A stretch of DNA of 64,000 nt from Nonomuraea fuscirosea (lineage in GTDB: Bacteria > Actinomycetota > Actinomycetes > Streptosporangiales > Streptosporangiaceae), in NCBI RefSeq assembly GCF_003001935.1, contig NZ_PVNG01000001.1, positions 124,001-188,000 on the forward strand, given 5' to 3'. The position numbers were made by a program, and so were the translations under genes. This document shows, piece after piece, positions 1 through 8,580 of the stretch. Position 1 is the stretch's first letter. Every line of letters starts with the position of its first letter. Below the pieces are notes generated by a model. The model made no database searches, had not been told where the DNA came from, and saw only the letters and a program-made list of their open reading frames with translations.

Positions 1-1647
1 CGGCTGGACGGGGGTCGCGAACCCCATGTCGGTCGTGGCCACGACCAGACGCAGCCGGTGACCAACCGCGAAGTTGTGGTCCACGGCGGGCAGGGCGACG
101 GTGGCCTCCGCGCTGCCGGCGCCCTCGGGGATGCTCACCCGGACCGGCGCGACCAGGCCGGCCGGCAGGGCGGGTGGCTGGATGCTGTCCGCCACGTCGT
201 ACAGCTTCACGAACAGCGTGGCCTCGCCCTCGCCCGACACCCTGATCCTGACCGTAGGGCTGCCGGTGAGCTGGAGCGGGGCGGTGAGCGGCGCCGACTC
301 GAACGCGGCCGACTGTCCCGGCATGTCGAGCGAGACGCCGCCGGTGTTCTGGCCGGCCAGCAGGCCGCCGATGCCCGGCACGGTGGAGATCGCCGCCGGG
401 GCGCCGCCCGGCGGGTTGACGATGTTCTGCGCGGGGCCGCTCAGCCGGACGTCGGTGGTGCCGGTGCCCGCCAGGCCGGGATACGCGCCGGCCTCCGGGT
501 GCAGCCTGATGCGCTGGCGGGTGCCGGGGTCGCGGCCGCCGTCACGCGTCACCGTGAACGCGCTCACCCGCGGCGCCGAGTCGTCGCCCTTCAGGTAGCG
601 GGCGAACCAGGCCGCCGACTGGTCGAACAGCCAGTCGGCCTCGCCGTTGCCCCCGTCGTGCCCGCCGTCGAACCAGGCCAGGCTCACCGGGGTGCCCCCG
701 GCGGCGATCGCCCTGGCGTTGGCGTCGGCGTGGCCGAGCGGGAACAGCGAGTCGCGCTGACCCTGGATGAGCAGCGTCGGGGCCTTGATCTGCCCGGCCA
801 CGGTGATCGGGCTGGACTTGCGCAGCAGCTCCACGGCCTCGGGGGTGGCCCGGCCGGTCTCGGCGACCTGCTGGTAGACCGCGCAGATCGCGGGCAGGAA
901 GCGGCCGCACCGCGCCTGCTCGGGCGTCAGCGGCGGGGCGGCCTCGCGCCGGCCCAGCAGTGACGTGGGGTCCAGCGAGACACCCTGGCCGAAGAAGATG
1001 CCGGCCCACATGCGCTTGAAGACGCCGCCCACCGGGTCCGAAGGCTCGGCGGGGTCGGAGGTCCGGGCGGCGGTGGCCGGCGCGGCGGGCTGAGCGGCAT
1101 TGGGGAAGAGCGCGTCGGCCAGGTCGGACCAGGTGATCTGGGGGACGATCGCGTCCACCCGCCGGTCGTAGGCGGCGGTCATCAGCGCGATGGCGCCGCC
1201 GTACGAGCCGCCCGCGATGCCGACGCGCGGGTCGCCCGAGGCGTCGAGCTGGACCTCAGGCCGCCGGGCCAGCCAGTCGATGAGCTGCTTGACGTCCTTG
1301 ACCTCGTAGTCGGGCGAGTTGAGCGCGATCTGGCCGCCCGAGCGGCCGAATCCGCGCGCCGACCACGTCATGACGGCGTAGCCCTGCTGGGCGAGCCGTA
1401 CCGCCTGGTCCCGCATGCTCCGCTTGCTGCCGCCGAACCCGTGCGCGAGCAGCACGGCCGGCGCCTTCCCGCCGCCGGGCGGCGCGAAATAGGTCGTGTC
1501 GAGCTCGACCTTCTCGTCGTCGGCCGGTCCGTCGACGACGGTTATTGTCTGATCCTGGCCCCGCACCTCGGGAGCCGACGGCCACACGAGCCACGTCGTC
1601 ACCGCGATGAGGGCGAGCGCCGCTGTCCAAGCGGCCACACGCTTCAT
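1..1647 (-). CDS. CocE/NonD-type alpha/beta hydrolase (X-Pro dipeptidyl-peptidase family), partial at left edge
   Basis: The frame is open from an ATG at 1647 down to base 1, so the C-terminus is missing (549 residues visible). A hydrophobic signal segment covers residues 5-22. The hydrolase fold follows: an AHGFGGS oxyanion-region motif near residue 69 and the nucleophile elbow GIAGGSYGG with Ser148. From about residue 400 the sequence looks like the C-terminal jelly-roll of the X-Pro dipeptidyl-peptidase/CocE family. Such proteins are secreted or surface-anchored esterases or peptidases; the substrate cannot be read from sequence. The first downstream codons have no obvious partner gene. 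Family assignment is firm; the specific activity is inferred only at class level. Confidence 0.85.
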   Translation of the reverse strand, partial: MKRVAAWTAALALIAVTTWLVWPSAPEVRGQDQTITVVDGPADDEKVELDTTYFAPPGGGKAPAVLLAHGFGGSKRSMRDQAVRLAQQGYAVMTWSARGFGRSGGQIALNSPDYEVKDVKQLIDWLARRPEVQLDASGDPRVGIAGGSYGGAIALMTAAYDRRVDAIVPQITWSDLADALFPNAAQPAAPATAARTSDPAEPSDPVGGVFKRMWAGIFFGQGVSLDPTSLLGRREAAPPLTPEQARCGRFLPAICAVYQQVAETGRATPEAVELLRKSSPITVAGQIKAPTLLIQGQRDSLFPLGHADANARAIAAGGTPVSLAWFDGGHDGGNGEADWLFDQSAAWFARYLKGDDSAPRVSAFTVTRDGGRDPGTRQRIRLHPEAGAYPGLAGTGTTDVRLSGPAQNIVNPPGGAPAAISTVPGIGGLLAGQNTGGVSLDMPGQSAAFESAPLTAPLQLTGSPTVRIRVSGEGEATLFVKLYDVADSIQPPALPAGLVAPVRVSIPEGAGSAEATVALPAVDHNFAVGHRLRLVVATTDMGFATPVQP

Positions 1648-1692
1648 GCGGTGAGCCTACTTTCCGCACCTGAGAGATCCCTGAGACGACGA

Positions 1693-2118
1693 TCATGAAG
1701 CGCGTCGGCGGGCGGAGTGCGCCGTGGCCACGGTCAGGCTGTCCTCGTAGATGTGGTAGCGGGTGATGCGCCCGTCCTCGACCGTGAGGTGCAGGGCGAA
1801 CGGGGACGTGTACGCCTCGCCGGTGGCCTCGACCGTCTGGACCAAGTCGCCGAGCACGACGGCGTCGTCCCCGTCCACCAGGATGCGCGCCACCGAGGTG
1901 CTGTTCAGCTCGGGCACGTGGTAGGTGGCCAGCGCGCGGAACAGCTCGGCCGCGTCGTCGCGGCTCGACCGCGGCTTGATCCACGGCACCGCCGGGTGTC
2001 CTTCCTCCGGCCAGCTGTACTTCCAGTCGCAGCTCTCGGCGAACAGCCCGGCGGTGCGCTCGGCGTCTCCTTCGCCGATCCGGCGCAGCAGTTCCTGAAC
2101 GGTGTCGCGAGTCGTCAT
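1693..2118 (-). CDS. SnoaL-like / NTF2-fold protein
   Basis: A 141-residue protein of the SnoaL/ketosteroid-isomerase-like NTF2 fold: an N-terminal helix (DTVQELLRRIGEGDAERT), an aromatic early segment (CDWKYSWPEEGHPAVPW) and a beta-rich C-terminal half. Members act as small cyclases, isomerases or simple ligand-binding proteins; no specific substrate can be named. The ATG at 2118 is preferred over an upstream in-frame start at 2160 because AAGGACAG sits just before it. It lies upstream of the thioesterase gene on the same strand order and may be read with it. It is unrelated in sequence to the broken SnoaL gene at 29.4 kb beyond the fold. Confidence 0.75.
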   Translation of the reverse strand: MTTRDTVQELLRRIGEGDAERTAGLFAESCDWKYSWPEEGHPAVPWIKPRSSRDDAAELFRALATYHVPELNSTSVARILVDGDDAVVLGDLVQTVEATGEAYTSPFALHLTVEDGRITRYHIYEDSLTVATAHSARRRAS

Positions 2119-2220
2119 GATCTGTCCTTCAAGTCCGGTTTCAGTGGTGCCGTCACACACTCTCCTCTCGTTCCCGCGGCACCGCGATTACCTCGGACGT
2201 AAGGGCGCCGCCTACCGCGC

Positions 2221-2628
2221 TCATCCCAGGAGGGCGTAGACCGTGCTCGCCCGCGCCACGACCTCGTCGCTCCCCTCGGCCGTCAGGGTGATCTCGGTGA
2301 AGGCCAGCGTCCGGCCCAGCTTCGTGATCCGCACGTCGAGCAGGACGTCCCTGCCCACCACCGGCCGCTGGAACGTCGTGGACTGCTGGACCGTGGTCAT
2401 CGGCACGAACCCGCCCCGCGCCGAGGAGATGGCGACGACGGTCGCGGTGTCGGCCGCCGCCATCATCGCCTGCCCGCTCAGCCCGCCGCCCTCCCTGGCC
2501 AGGTCGTCGGACCACGGCAGCCGTACGACGGCGTGGCGCTCGCCCACCTCCTCCACGCGCAGTCCGAGCCGCTGGATCCAGGGGGCGAAGTACTGCCGCA
2601 GAATCGCCTCTGCGTTTTCCGGAGTCAC
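2221..2628 (-). CDS. PaaI-family hotdog thioesterase
   Basis: A hotdog-fold acyl-CoA thioesterase, 135 residues from a GTG at 2628. The helix-and-strand signature LSGQAMMAAADTATVVAISS matches the PaaI/DUF4442 type, followed by QQSTTFQRPVVGRDVLL. Such enzymes hydrolyse acyl-CoA or aryl-CoA thioesters to free CoA. The longer reading frame to 2787 is rejected because its first 53 residues are low-complexity and overlap the promoter region of the divergent P450. GGTGGGG lies about 8 bases before the GTG. The gene is divergent from the P450 with about 88 bases between the starts. Substrate unknown. Confidence 0.75.
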   Translation of the reverse strand: MTPENAEAILRQYFAPWIQRLGLRVEEVGERHAVVRLPWSDDLAREGGGLSGQAMMAAADTATVVAISSARGGFVPMTTVQQSTTFQRPVVGRDVLLDVRITKLGRTLAFTEITLTAEGSDEVVARASTVYALLG

Positions 2629-2716
2629 GTGATCGTCATCCCCACCGGACGCGCGGACGTTACCGGCGGGGGCGGGCCAGTTGCCGGGGCGCCGGGCCGG
2701 AGCGCATCGTGGGGAG

Positions 2717-3976
2717 ATGAGGTCAGCGGTCGAGGTGTTCCAGCCGTCCACGTACGAGACGGCCGTCCCGTACGACCTGTTCGCCACCCTCAGGGAGGAG
2801 TCTCCCGTCTGCTGGATCCCCGAGCCCGCCCTGGGCCCCTGGCGCGAGGGCCCCGGTTACTGGGCGGTGTTCCGGCACGCCGACGTCAAACACGTGCTGC
2901 GCGACGCGCAGGACTTCTCCTCCCACCTCGGCGCCACCCAGATCCGCGACCCCGACACCCCGGCCGACCTGCGCTTCGTCCAGTCGCAGATGCTGAACAT
3001 GGACCCGCCGGACCACTCCAGGCTGCGCCGGATCGTGGCGGCGGCGTTCACCCCGAGGGCCGTGCGCGCCCTGGAGCGGGCGATCGCGGCCCGGGCGGCG
3101 GCGCTGTTCGAGGCGGGGGAGTGCGACTTCGTGGAGGTGGCCGCCGACCTGCCGGTGTGGACGCTGGCCCACGTCATGGGGGTTCCCGCGCAGGACAGGC
3201 GGCTGCTGTACGACTGGGCCTCGCGCGTGATCGGCTATCAGGACGACGACTACGCGGGCCTGTCCACGGCCGACGCGCGGGCGCTCACCCCGATCGGCCG
3301 GCTCGCCGTCGCGGCCAGGCCCGAGCCGCGTCCCGGGGTCAATCCGCGCTCCAGGGCGGCGCTCAGCGACATGTTCGCCTACGCGCACGCCCTGGCCGAG
3401 AGCCCCGTGGACGGCGAGTCGGTCATGTCGGCGATGCTGAAGGGCGGCCTGACCGAGGCCGAGTTCGAGAACATGTTCTTCCTCTTCGCCGTCGCCGGGA
3501 ACGAGACCCTGCGCAACGGCATCCCCGGCGGCGTGCTCACGCTGCTCCAGCACCCCGCCGAGCTGGCCCGCCTGCGCGCCGACCCCTCCCTGCTCGGCCC
3601 GGCCGTGGAGGAGATGCTCCGGTTCTGGCCGCCGGTCATGCACTTCAGGCGGACCGCCACCCGCGACCTCACCCTCGCGGGACGGCCGATCCGGAAGGGC
3701 GACAAGGTGGTCGTCTACCACGCCTCCGCCAACCGCGACCCGTCCGTCTTCGCGGACCCGGACCGGTTCGACGTCGCCCGCACGCCGAACGACCACGTCA
3801 GCTTCGGCTTCGGCCCGCACTTCTGCCTCGGCGCCCACCTGGCCCGCGCCCAGTTCCGCTCGGTGCTGCGGGAACTGCTCGCCTGGGACGTCGAGCCGGC
3901 CGGCCCGCCCCGCCGGCTCACCTCGAACTTCCAGAACGGGCTCAAGCACCTCCCGGTACGCCTGCGCCGCCGCTAG
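2717..3976 (+). CDS. Cytochrome P450
   Basis: A complete bacterial class I P450 of 419 residues. Seen directly: I-helix oxygen-activation motif AGNET (260-264), ExxR (Glu299-Arg302) and the heme loop FGFGPHFCLGAH with the thiolate Cys370; the early NMDPPDHSRLRR block (94-105) is also typical. The AGNETxRN form of the I-helix is common in actinobacterial lipid and steroid hydroxylases of the CYP124/125/142 type, so a hydrophobic substrate is plausible but not shown. No ferredoxin or reductase gene is adjacent. The ATG at 2717 follows GGGGAGATG. A methyltransferase begins about 10 bases after the stop and is probably co-transcribed. Confidence 0.92.
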   Translation: MRSAVEVFQPSTYETAVPYDLFATLREESPVCWIPEPALGPWREGPGYWAVFRHADVKHVLRDAQDFSSHLGATQIRDPDTPADLRFVQSQMLNMDPPDHSRLRRIVAAAFTPRAVRALERAIAARAAALFEAGECDFVEVAADLPVWTLAHVMGVPAQDRRLLYDWASRVIGYQDDDYAGLSTADARALTPIGRLAVAARPEPRPGVNPRSRAALSDMFAYAHALAESPVDGESVMSAMLKGGLTEAEFENMFFLFAVAGNETLRNGIPGGVLTLLQHPAELARLRADPSLLGPAVEEMLRFWPPVMHFRRTATRDLTLAGRPIRKGDKVVVYHASANRDPSVFADPDRFDVARTPNDHVSFGFGPHFCLGAHLARAQFRSVLRELLAWDVEPAGPPRRLTSNFQNGLKHLPVRLRRR

Positions 3977-3986
3977 CATCGTGATC

Positions 3987-4793
3987 ATGGACGACTATCT
4001 GCAGGTCAACCGGGCCAACTGGAACGCGCGCGTCCCCGTTCACGTCGGCAGCGCCTTCTACGACGTCGAGGGCTTCAAGGCGGGCAGGAACGCGCTGCGG
4101 CCCTTCGAACTCGACGAGGTGGGCGAGGTCGCCGGCCGCAGCCTGGTCCACCTGCAGTGCCACTTCGGCCTCGACACCCTCTCCTGGGCCAGGGCGGGCG
4201 CCGAGGTGACCGGCCTCGACTTCTCCGAGGCCGCCATCGAGCAGGCCGGGCGGATCGCCGCGGAGTGCGGCCTGCCGGCCAGGTTCGTCACCGCCGACGT
4301 CTACGACGCGGCGCGGGCGCTGGGCGAGACGTACGACATCGTCTACACCGGCATCGGCGCCCTGGTCTGGCTGCCCGACCTCACCCGCTGGGCACGCACG
4401 GTCAGGGAACTGCTCAGGCCGGGCGGGTTCCTGTACGTGGCCGAGTTCCACCCCTTCGTGGACGTCCTCGACGACGAGAGCGGCACCAAGGTCACCGAGG
4501 ACTACTTCGACCGCGGCCCCCACGTCTGGGAGTACCCCCACACCTACACCGGCCCCGAGATCCTGGAGCACCAGACCACCGTGCAGTTCCGGCACGGCCT
4601 CGGCGAGATCGTCAGCGCGGTCGCGGCGGCCGGGCTGCGGGTGGAGTTCCTGCACGAGCACGACCACACCCTGTTCCGCCGCTTCGGCACCCTGGTCGGG
4701 GACGGGGACGTCTACCGCCGCCCGGCGGGCGAGCCGAGGACGCCGCTCATGTTCTCCCTGCGGGCGTCGCTGCCCGCCGACGGCAGGTCGTAG
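3987..4793 (+). CDS. Class I SAM-dependent methyltransferase
   Basis: A Rossmann-fold methyltransferase of 268 residues. Motif I appears as LVHLQCHFGLDTLSWA followed by VTGLDFSEAAI (motif II acidic residue in GLD), and RELLRPGGFLYVAEFHPF is the typical post-motif strand. It would transfer a methyl group from SAM to a small molecule. The P450 stop is 10 bases upstream, so the two probably form a tailoring pair (hydroxylation then methylation) or simply share a transcript. ATG at 3987 is preferred over a GTG at 3981; neither has a clear Shine-Dalgarno. The downstream neighbour is a membrane protein with its own promoter-like element. Confidence 0.85.
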   Translation: MDDYLQVNRANWNARVPVHVGSAFYDVEGFKAGRNALRPFELDEVGEVAGRSLVHLQCHFGLDTLSWARAGAEVTGLDFSEAAIEQAGRIAAECGLPARFVTADVYDAARALGETYDIVYTGIGALVWLPDLTRWARTVRELLRPGGFLYVAEFHPFVDVLDDESGTKVTEDYFDRGPHVWEYPHTYTGPEILEHQTTVQFRHGLGEIVSAVAAAGLRVEFLHEHDHTLFRRFGTLVGDGDVYRRPAGEPRTPLMFSLRASLPADGRS

Positions 4794-4858
4794 CCCGCCG
4801 AACGAAGATCACGAAACAGGTCGAACGACTCATCGTGGGCCAGTGCGGCCGATGACCG

Positions 4859-4864
4859 TAAGAT
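4859..4864 (+). promoter_or_regulatory. Candidate -10 box (TAAGAT) for a leaderless transcript
   Basis: TAAGAT lies 8 bases before the GTG at 4873. There is no Shine-Dalgarno in between, so transcription would begin at or next to the start codon. No convincing -35 is visible. Confidence 0.4.
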
Positions 4865-4872
4865 TCAGTCCC

Positions 4873-6072
4873 GTGAAGTCTCCAGCATCGTTCAAGAGGG
4901 CCGCCGAGTGGGCCCTGCCCTACTGGACTCGCGGCGAAGCGGGCCGCGAGACGCCCCAAGACCTGTTCAGGGTTCTCTACTACGGGTGGCTGGTGGCGTT
5001 CACGCTCAAGGTGCTCGGCTCGGCGTGGGACGTCTCGTGGCACTTCAGGTGGCTGCGTGACGACCTCGCCCCACCCCACCTGCTCAACTCCGCCGGCACG
5101 GCCCTGGTCGTCGCCCTCGTCATGATCCACGGCTACACCGGCTACGGCGTCGACAAGGCCGCGCTCAGGCTCATCCAGTGGGGCACCGGGATCTTCCTCG
5201 TCGCGGTGCCGCTCGACCTGATCAACCACCGCGTCAACGGGCTCGACATCACCTCGTGGAGCCCGTCCCACATCATGCTCTACGCCGGCACGTTCTTCAT
5301 GATCGCCGGCGTGCTCCGGGGCTGGTTCATGGGCGCGCCCCCCGGGCGTGAGCGGACGGTCGTGCTCGGCGCGTTCTTCGCGTTCTTCCTGGAGAACGTG
5401 CACTTCCCCGAGCAGCACCAGGAGTACGGCATCCTGTCGCTCGGCGCCTGGGACAACGGGGTCGTCTACGCCGAGAAGATCCTGCTCCAGTTCGCCGCCG
5501 ACCAGATGGGGCGGCCGGTGGACCGGACGATGGTCACCGGGTTCACGCTGCCCGTGCCCGACTACCTCTACCCGGTCTACGCCGTGGTCGCCGGGCTGTC
5601 GGTGCTGGTGGCGGCCAGGATGCTGATCGGCAGGTTCGGCGCCGCCACCCTCGTCGCGGCGAGCTACGTGGGGTTCAGGACGCTGATCTGGCCGATGCTC
5701 ACCTACACCGGCTTCCCGCCGTCGGCGCTGCCGTTCTTCCTGGTCGTGGGCGCGCTGCTGGTGGACCTCGCGTTCCTGGTGCGGATCCCCGCCGTACGCG
5801 CGGTGCTCGGCACGGCCGTCGTCACGGTGGGTGCGTACGGGGCGCTGACGGCGCAGAACGCGGTCATGGGCCCGGTGTACGGCGCGCTCAAGGGCCAGCG
5901 GGAGCTGATGGGCTCGCCGCCGCTGGTCCTGGTGTCGGCCGGGTGGGCCGGGCTCGGGCTGCTGGTCGCCTGGGCGGCCATCGAGTGGTTCGCCCGGGGG
6001 CGCAGGCCCCGGGAGGTGCCCGCGCCGCCGCCGGCGACGACGCCCACGGTCACCGCGCCCGCGACCCCCTGA
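4873..6072 (+). CDS. Histidine-rich polytopic membrane protein of unknown function
   Basis: A membrane protein of 399 residues with roughly nine to ten hydrophobic segments. Histidine and acidic residues cluster at membrane borders: WDVSWHFRWLRDD and PPHLLN near the N-terminus, then IHGYTGYG, LINHRVNG, SPSHIMLYAG and ENVHFPEQHQE. The repeated His/Asp motifs look like a buried metal or heme site, but no known enzyme family was recognised. It is convergent with the copper pair CopC-CopD 80 bases away, which makes a copper-related role a reasonable guess only. GTG at 4873 is chosen because of the TAAGAT box 8 bases upstream; in-frame ATGs at 4843 and 4852 are alternatives. Confidence 0.7.
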   Translation: MKSPASFKRAAEWALPYWTRGEAGRETPQDLFRVLYYGWLVAFTLKVLGSAWDVSWHFRWLRDDLAPPHLLNSAGTALVVALVMIHGYTGYGVDKAALRLIQWGTGIFLVAVPLDLINHRVNGLDITSWSPSHIMLYAGTFFMIAGVLRGWFMGAPPGRERTVVLGAFFAFFLENVHFPEQHQEYGILSLGAWDNGVVYAEKILLQFAADQMGRPVDRTMVTGFTLPVPDYLYPVYAVVAGLSVLVAARMLIGRFGAATLVAASYVGFRTLIWPMLTYTGFPPSALPFFLVVGALLVDLAFLVRIPAVRAVLGTAVVTVGAYGALTAQNAVMGPVYGALKGQRELMGSPPLVLVSAGWAGLGLLVAWAAIEWFARGRRPREVPAPPPATTPTVTAPATP

Positions 6073-6151
6073 ACGGCCGCCCCTGCCGCGGTCGGCGGAT
6101 GCGGCCCGAGGCCGGTTCCGCCGGCCGCCCTGGTTCGAGGCGATCGAGTCT

Positions 6152-7186
6152 CTAGGCGATCGAGGCTCGGGTGATCGCCACCGCCACCCCGTACGCCAGC
6201 CCCATGATTCCCACCTCGGCCGCCGCCCACCCGACCAGGGCGGTGGCCCGGCCCTGGCGTACGGCGGGCATCAGCCGGAAGCGGATGTTGGCGGCCAGCG
6301 GCACCAGCAGCGCCACGAGCGCCGTCTTGGTCACGACCAGCAGCCCGTAGTGGCTGGTCACGATGGCCTCGGGCAGGACCACGCCGGGGGTGAGCGCCAT
6401 CGTGCCCAGCCCCGTGACCAGCCCGGACAGCGCCACCAGCAGCAGGCAGACGGTCGCCATCCGGGAGAACTTCGGCAGCACGGCGGCCAGCAGGTCGCGG
6501 TGCGGGGCCAGGAAGACGACCGTGGCCGCCAGCCCGCCGGTCCACGCCGCCGCCCCCATGACGTGGATCTCCATCGAGATCATGATGGGGTCGTGCCAGA
6601 CCGAGTTCACCGCGTGCCCGGTGACCGGGATCGGCAGCAGCCCGAACAGCGCCACGATCACCCGCAGCTCGGCCGGCACCTTCTCGCCGAACCGCACCGC
6701 CATCAGCCCGATGCCGGCCGCCGCCAGCGCGCACGCCGCGCTGAACAGCAGCCCCTGGCCGGTGCCGACGCTCTGCACGTAGTCGGCGATCATCCCGAAC
6801 GTGGGCACGGCACCGGGGTTGAGCTCGGCGGTCTGGAAGACGATCGTGACCAGCGCGCAGATCGCCCACGCCCACGCGGCCATCACGGCCAGCGGGCGCA
6901 CCTTGAGCAGGACCGGCTCCGAGCGCTCCGGGTTCCTGAAGCCGAGCAGCTTGGGCAGCAGGCTGAGCCCGACCAGCGCCACGGCGGCCACGTCGAGCAG
7001 CGCGCGGACGATCGGCAGGCCGACCGAGACGACGGGTCCCGGCATGGGAATGCCGGGGACGGCCTGCTGAGCGGTGAGCGAGCTGGCCGCCACGGCCGCG
7101 ACGACCGCGCACACGCCGAACGCGCCCGCCACCAGCCGCCCGCCGACCCGCTGCTCGGCCACGGGGGGAGCGGCGACGGTGGTCAC
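6152..7186 (-). CDS. copD: CopD-family copper transport membrane protein
   Basis: A 344-residue integral membrane protein with about eight hydrophobic segments. The central part contains the CopD-type histidine motifs (ISMEIHVMGAAAWTGG; VTSHYGLLVVTKTALVALLV), which in the family are proposed to conduct copper across the cytoplasmic membrane. It begins with a GTG that overlaps the TGA of copC by four bases (GTGA, 7183-7186), so it is translationally coupled to CopC and the pair forms a periplasmic-binding plus membrane-import module. No YcnI/DUF1775 gene is present beside them. The C-terminus points toward the histidine-rich membrane gene. Confidence 0.85.
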   Translation of the reverse strand: MTTVAAPPVAEQRVGGRLVAGAFGVCAVVAAVAASSLTAQQAVPGIPMPGPVVSVGLPIVRALLDVAAVALVGLSLLPKLLGFRNPERSEPVLLKVRPLAVMAAWAWAICALVTIVFQTAELNPGAVPTFGMIADYVQSVGTGQGLLFSAACALAAAGIGLMAVRFGEKVPAELRVIVALFGLLPIPVTGHAVNSVWHDPIMISMEIHVMGAAAWTGGLAATVVFLAPHRDLLAAVLPKFSRMATVCLLLVALSGLVTGLGTMALTPGVVLPEAIVTSHYGLLVVTKTALVALLVPLAANIRFRLMPAVRQGRATALVGWAAAEVGIMGLAYGVAVAITRASIA

Positions 7187-7749
7187 GAGCGCGTCTCTTC
7201 AACGCGCGGGGGGCCCGAGCGGCGCAGGGCGACGGCGGTGCCCGCGGCGAGCACCAGCAGGGCCCCCACGATCCACACCACGGCCATCCCCGCCCCGCCG
7301 TTGGCCGCCGCCTCGGCGGCCGCGGCGCTGTCGGCCGGCGCGGTCTGGCCGGCGGGGGCGGTCTGGCCGGCGGGGGCGCCCGAGGCGCCGGCGGCCAGGG
7401 TGAAGCTGATCTTCCCGGTGACGGGGTGCCCGTCGGCCGACAGGATCCGGTAGCCCACCGTGTACGACCCTCCGGCCGGCAGCGGCCGCACCTTCACCGA
7501 GACCCGCTCGGCCGCGACCTCGGCGCTCCCGTCGGCCCACGAGGACCCGTCGGCCCCGGTCACGCCCACCTGCGCGTATCCCTGCCGTACCGCCTGGTCG
7601 AACACCAGGGTGACCCGCTCGGGCGAGGCCGCCAGCGTGGACCCGTCGCGCGGGTCGCTGGAGATGAGCACGTTGTGCGCCTGGGCCGGAGCGCCGGCCA
7701 CGCCCACGGCGGCGAAGGCGAGCAGCAGGACCGTGAGTAGCCGCCTCAC
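7183..7749 (-). CDS. copC: CopC-domain copper-binding protein with C-terminal membrane anchor
   Basis: A 188-residue exported protein. A signal peptide ends APAQA-H, leaving His25 as the mature N-terminus (HNVLISSDPRDGS). This His together with a later Asp and the His in ADGHPVTGKISF forms the Cu(II) site expected of CopC proteins. The beta-sandwich spans about 25-120; an Ala/Pro/Gly linker with two APAGQT repeats follows, then a transmembrane helix (VVWIVGALLVLAAGTAVAL) and a short basic tail. It therefore stays anchored outside the membrane and would hand copper to the overlapping CopD. The start is a GTG at 7749. Confidence 0.88.
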   Translation of the reverse strand: MRRLLTVLLLAFAAVGVAGAPAQAHNVLISSDPRDGSTLAASPERVTLVFDQAVRQGYAQVGVTGADGSSWADGSAEVAAERVSVKVRPLPAGGSYTVGYRILSADGHPVTGKISFTLAAGASGAPAGQTAPAGQTAPADSAAAAEAAANGGAGMAVVWIVGALLVLAAGTAVALRRSGPPRVEETRS

Positions 7750-7787
7750 AGATCAGAACCTTCCATCGGACAATTCGCGAACCCGTA

Positions 7788-7793
7788 TATGGT
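7788..7793 (+). promoter_or_regulatory. Candidate -10 box (TATGGT) for a leaderless methyltransferase mRNA
   Basis: TATGGT, preceded by GTA, is 7 bases before the ATG at 7801 and no ribosome binding site lies between. The position fits a leaderless start. Confidence 0.4.
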
Positions 7794-7800
7794 CCCATCC

Positions 7801-8580
7801 ATGGAGGACCTGTTCGGCGGCGCGGCTCCCTACTACGCGAAATACCGCTCCGGGCACGGCGACCCGGCCATCGAGCACCTGGCCATGACGTTCGGCGCCG
7901 GGGCGACGGCGCTGGACCTGGGCTGCGGGCCCGGCACGGTGGCCATCCCCCTGGCCAGGCGGGTACGCGAGGTGCTGGCCGTCGACCCGGACGCCGAGAT
8001 GCTCGCCGAGGGCCGGCGCCTGGCCGCGCGGGCGGAGAACATCCGCTGGCTGCGGGGCGACTCGACCACGCTCGACCGGCTGCCCCCGTTCGACCACGTG
8101 GTCATGGGACGGTCGTTCCACTGGATGGACCGGCGCGCGGTGCTGGCGGAGCTGGACCGGCTGCTGCCCCCTGGCGGCGTGGTGGCGCTGGTCGGCCCCA
8201 CCCGCGCGGGCGAGGAGCAGCCGTGGGAGCCGGCCATGCGGCGGGTGCGCGACGCGTTCGGCGTCAACACCTTCACCGCGAGCAACTCCTACCAGGCCAC
8301 CGGCGAGCACCATGACGACGTGCTGGCCCGCTCGCCGTTCAGCGACCTCGACCGGGCCTGCTACGAGGTGCGGATCGGCTACGACCTGGAGGCGGTGATC
8401 GGCCTGCAGCTGTCCTACTCCTACACCGCCCCGGCCCGCCTCGGCGACCGGCTGGACGCCTTCAGGGAGGCGGCCAGGCAGGCGCTGCTCGCGTCGTGCC
8501 CGGCGGGCAGGTGGGAGCTGGTGACGGTCACCGAGGTGCTGCTCGCCCGCCGCCCTTCGGGGCCTCCCAGATCCCCATGA
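7801..8580 (+). CDS. Class I SAM-dependent methyltransferase
   Basis: A 259-residue methyltransferase. ALDLGCGPGTVAIPLA is motif I, VLAVDPDAEML motif II, and FHWMDRRAVLAELDRLLPPGGVVALV covers the later strands; the FHWMD block is typical of the UbiE/Tam-like methyltransferases that methylate small molecules. The substrate is not evident. ATG 7801 is chosen over ATG 7789 because of the TATGGT box. The gene is divergent from copC and its 3' end overlaps the convergent diiron gene by 53 bases, an unusually long tail-to-tail overlap. Confidence 0.85.
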   Translation: MEDLFGGAAPYYAKYRSGHGDPAIEHLAMTFGAGATALDLGCGPGTVAIPLARRVREVLAVDPDAEMLAEGRRLAARAENIRWLRGDSTTLDRLPPFDHVVMGRSFHWMDRRAVLAELDRLLPPGGVVALVGPTRAGEEQPWEPAMRRVRDAFGVNTFTASNSYQATGEHHDDVLARSPFSDLDRACYEVRIGYDLEAVIGLQLSYSYTAPARLGDRLDAFREAARQALLASCPAGRWELVTVTEVLLARRPSGPPRSP

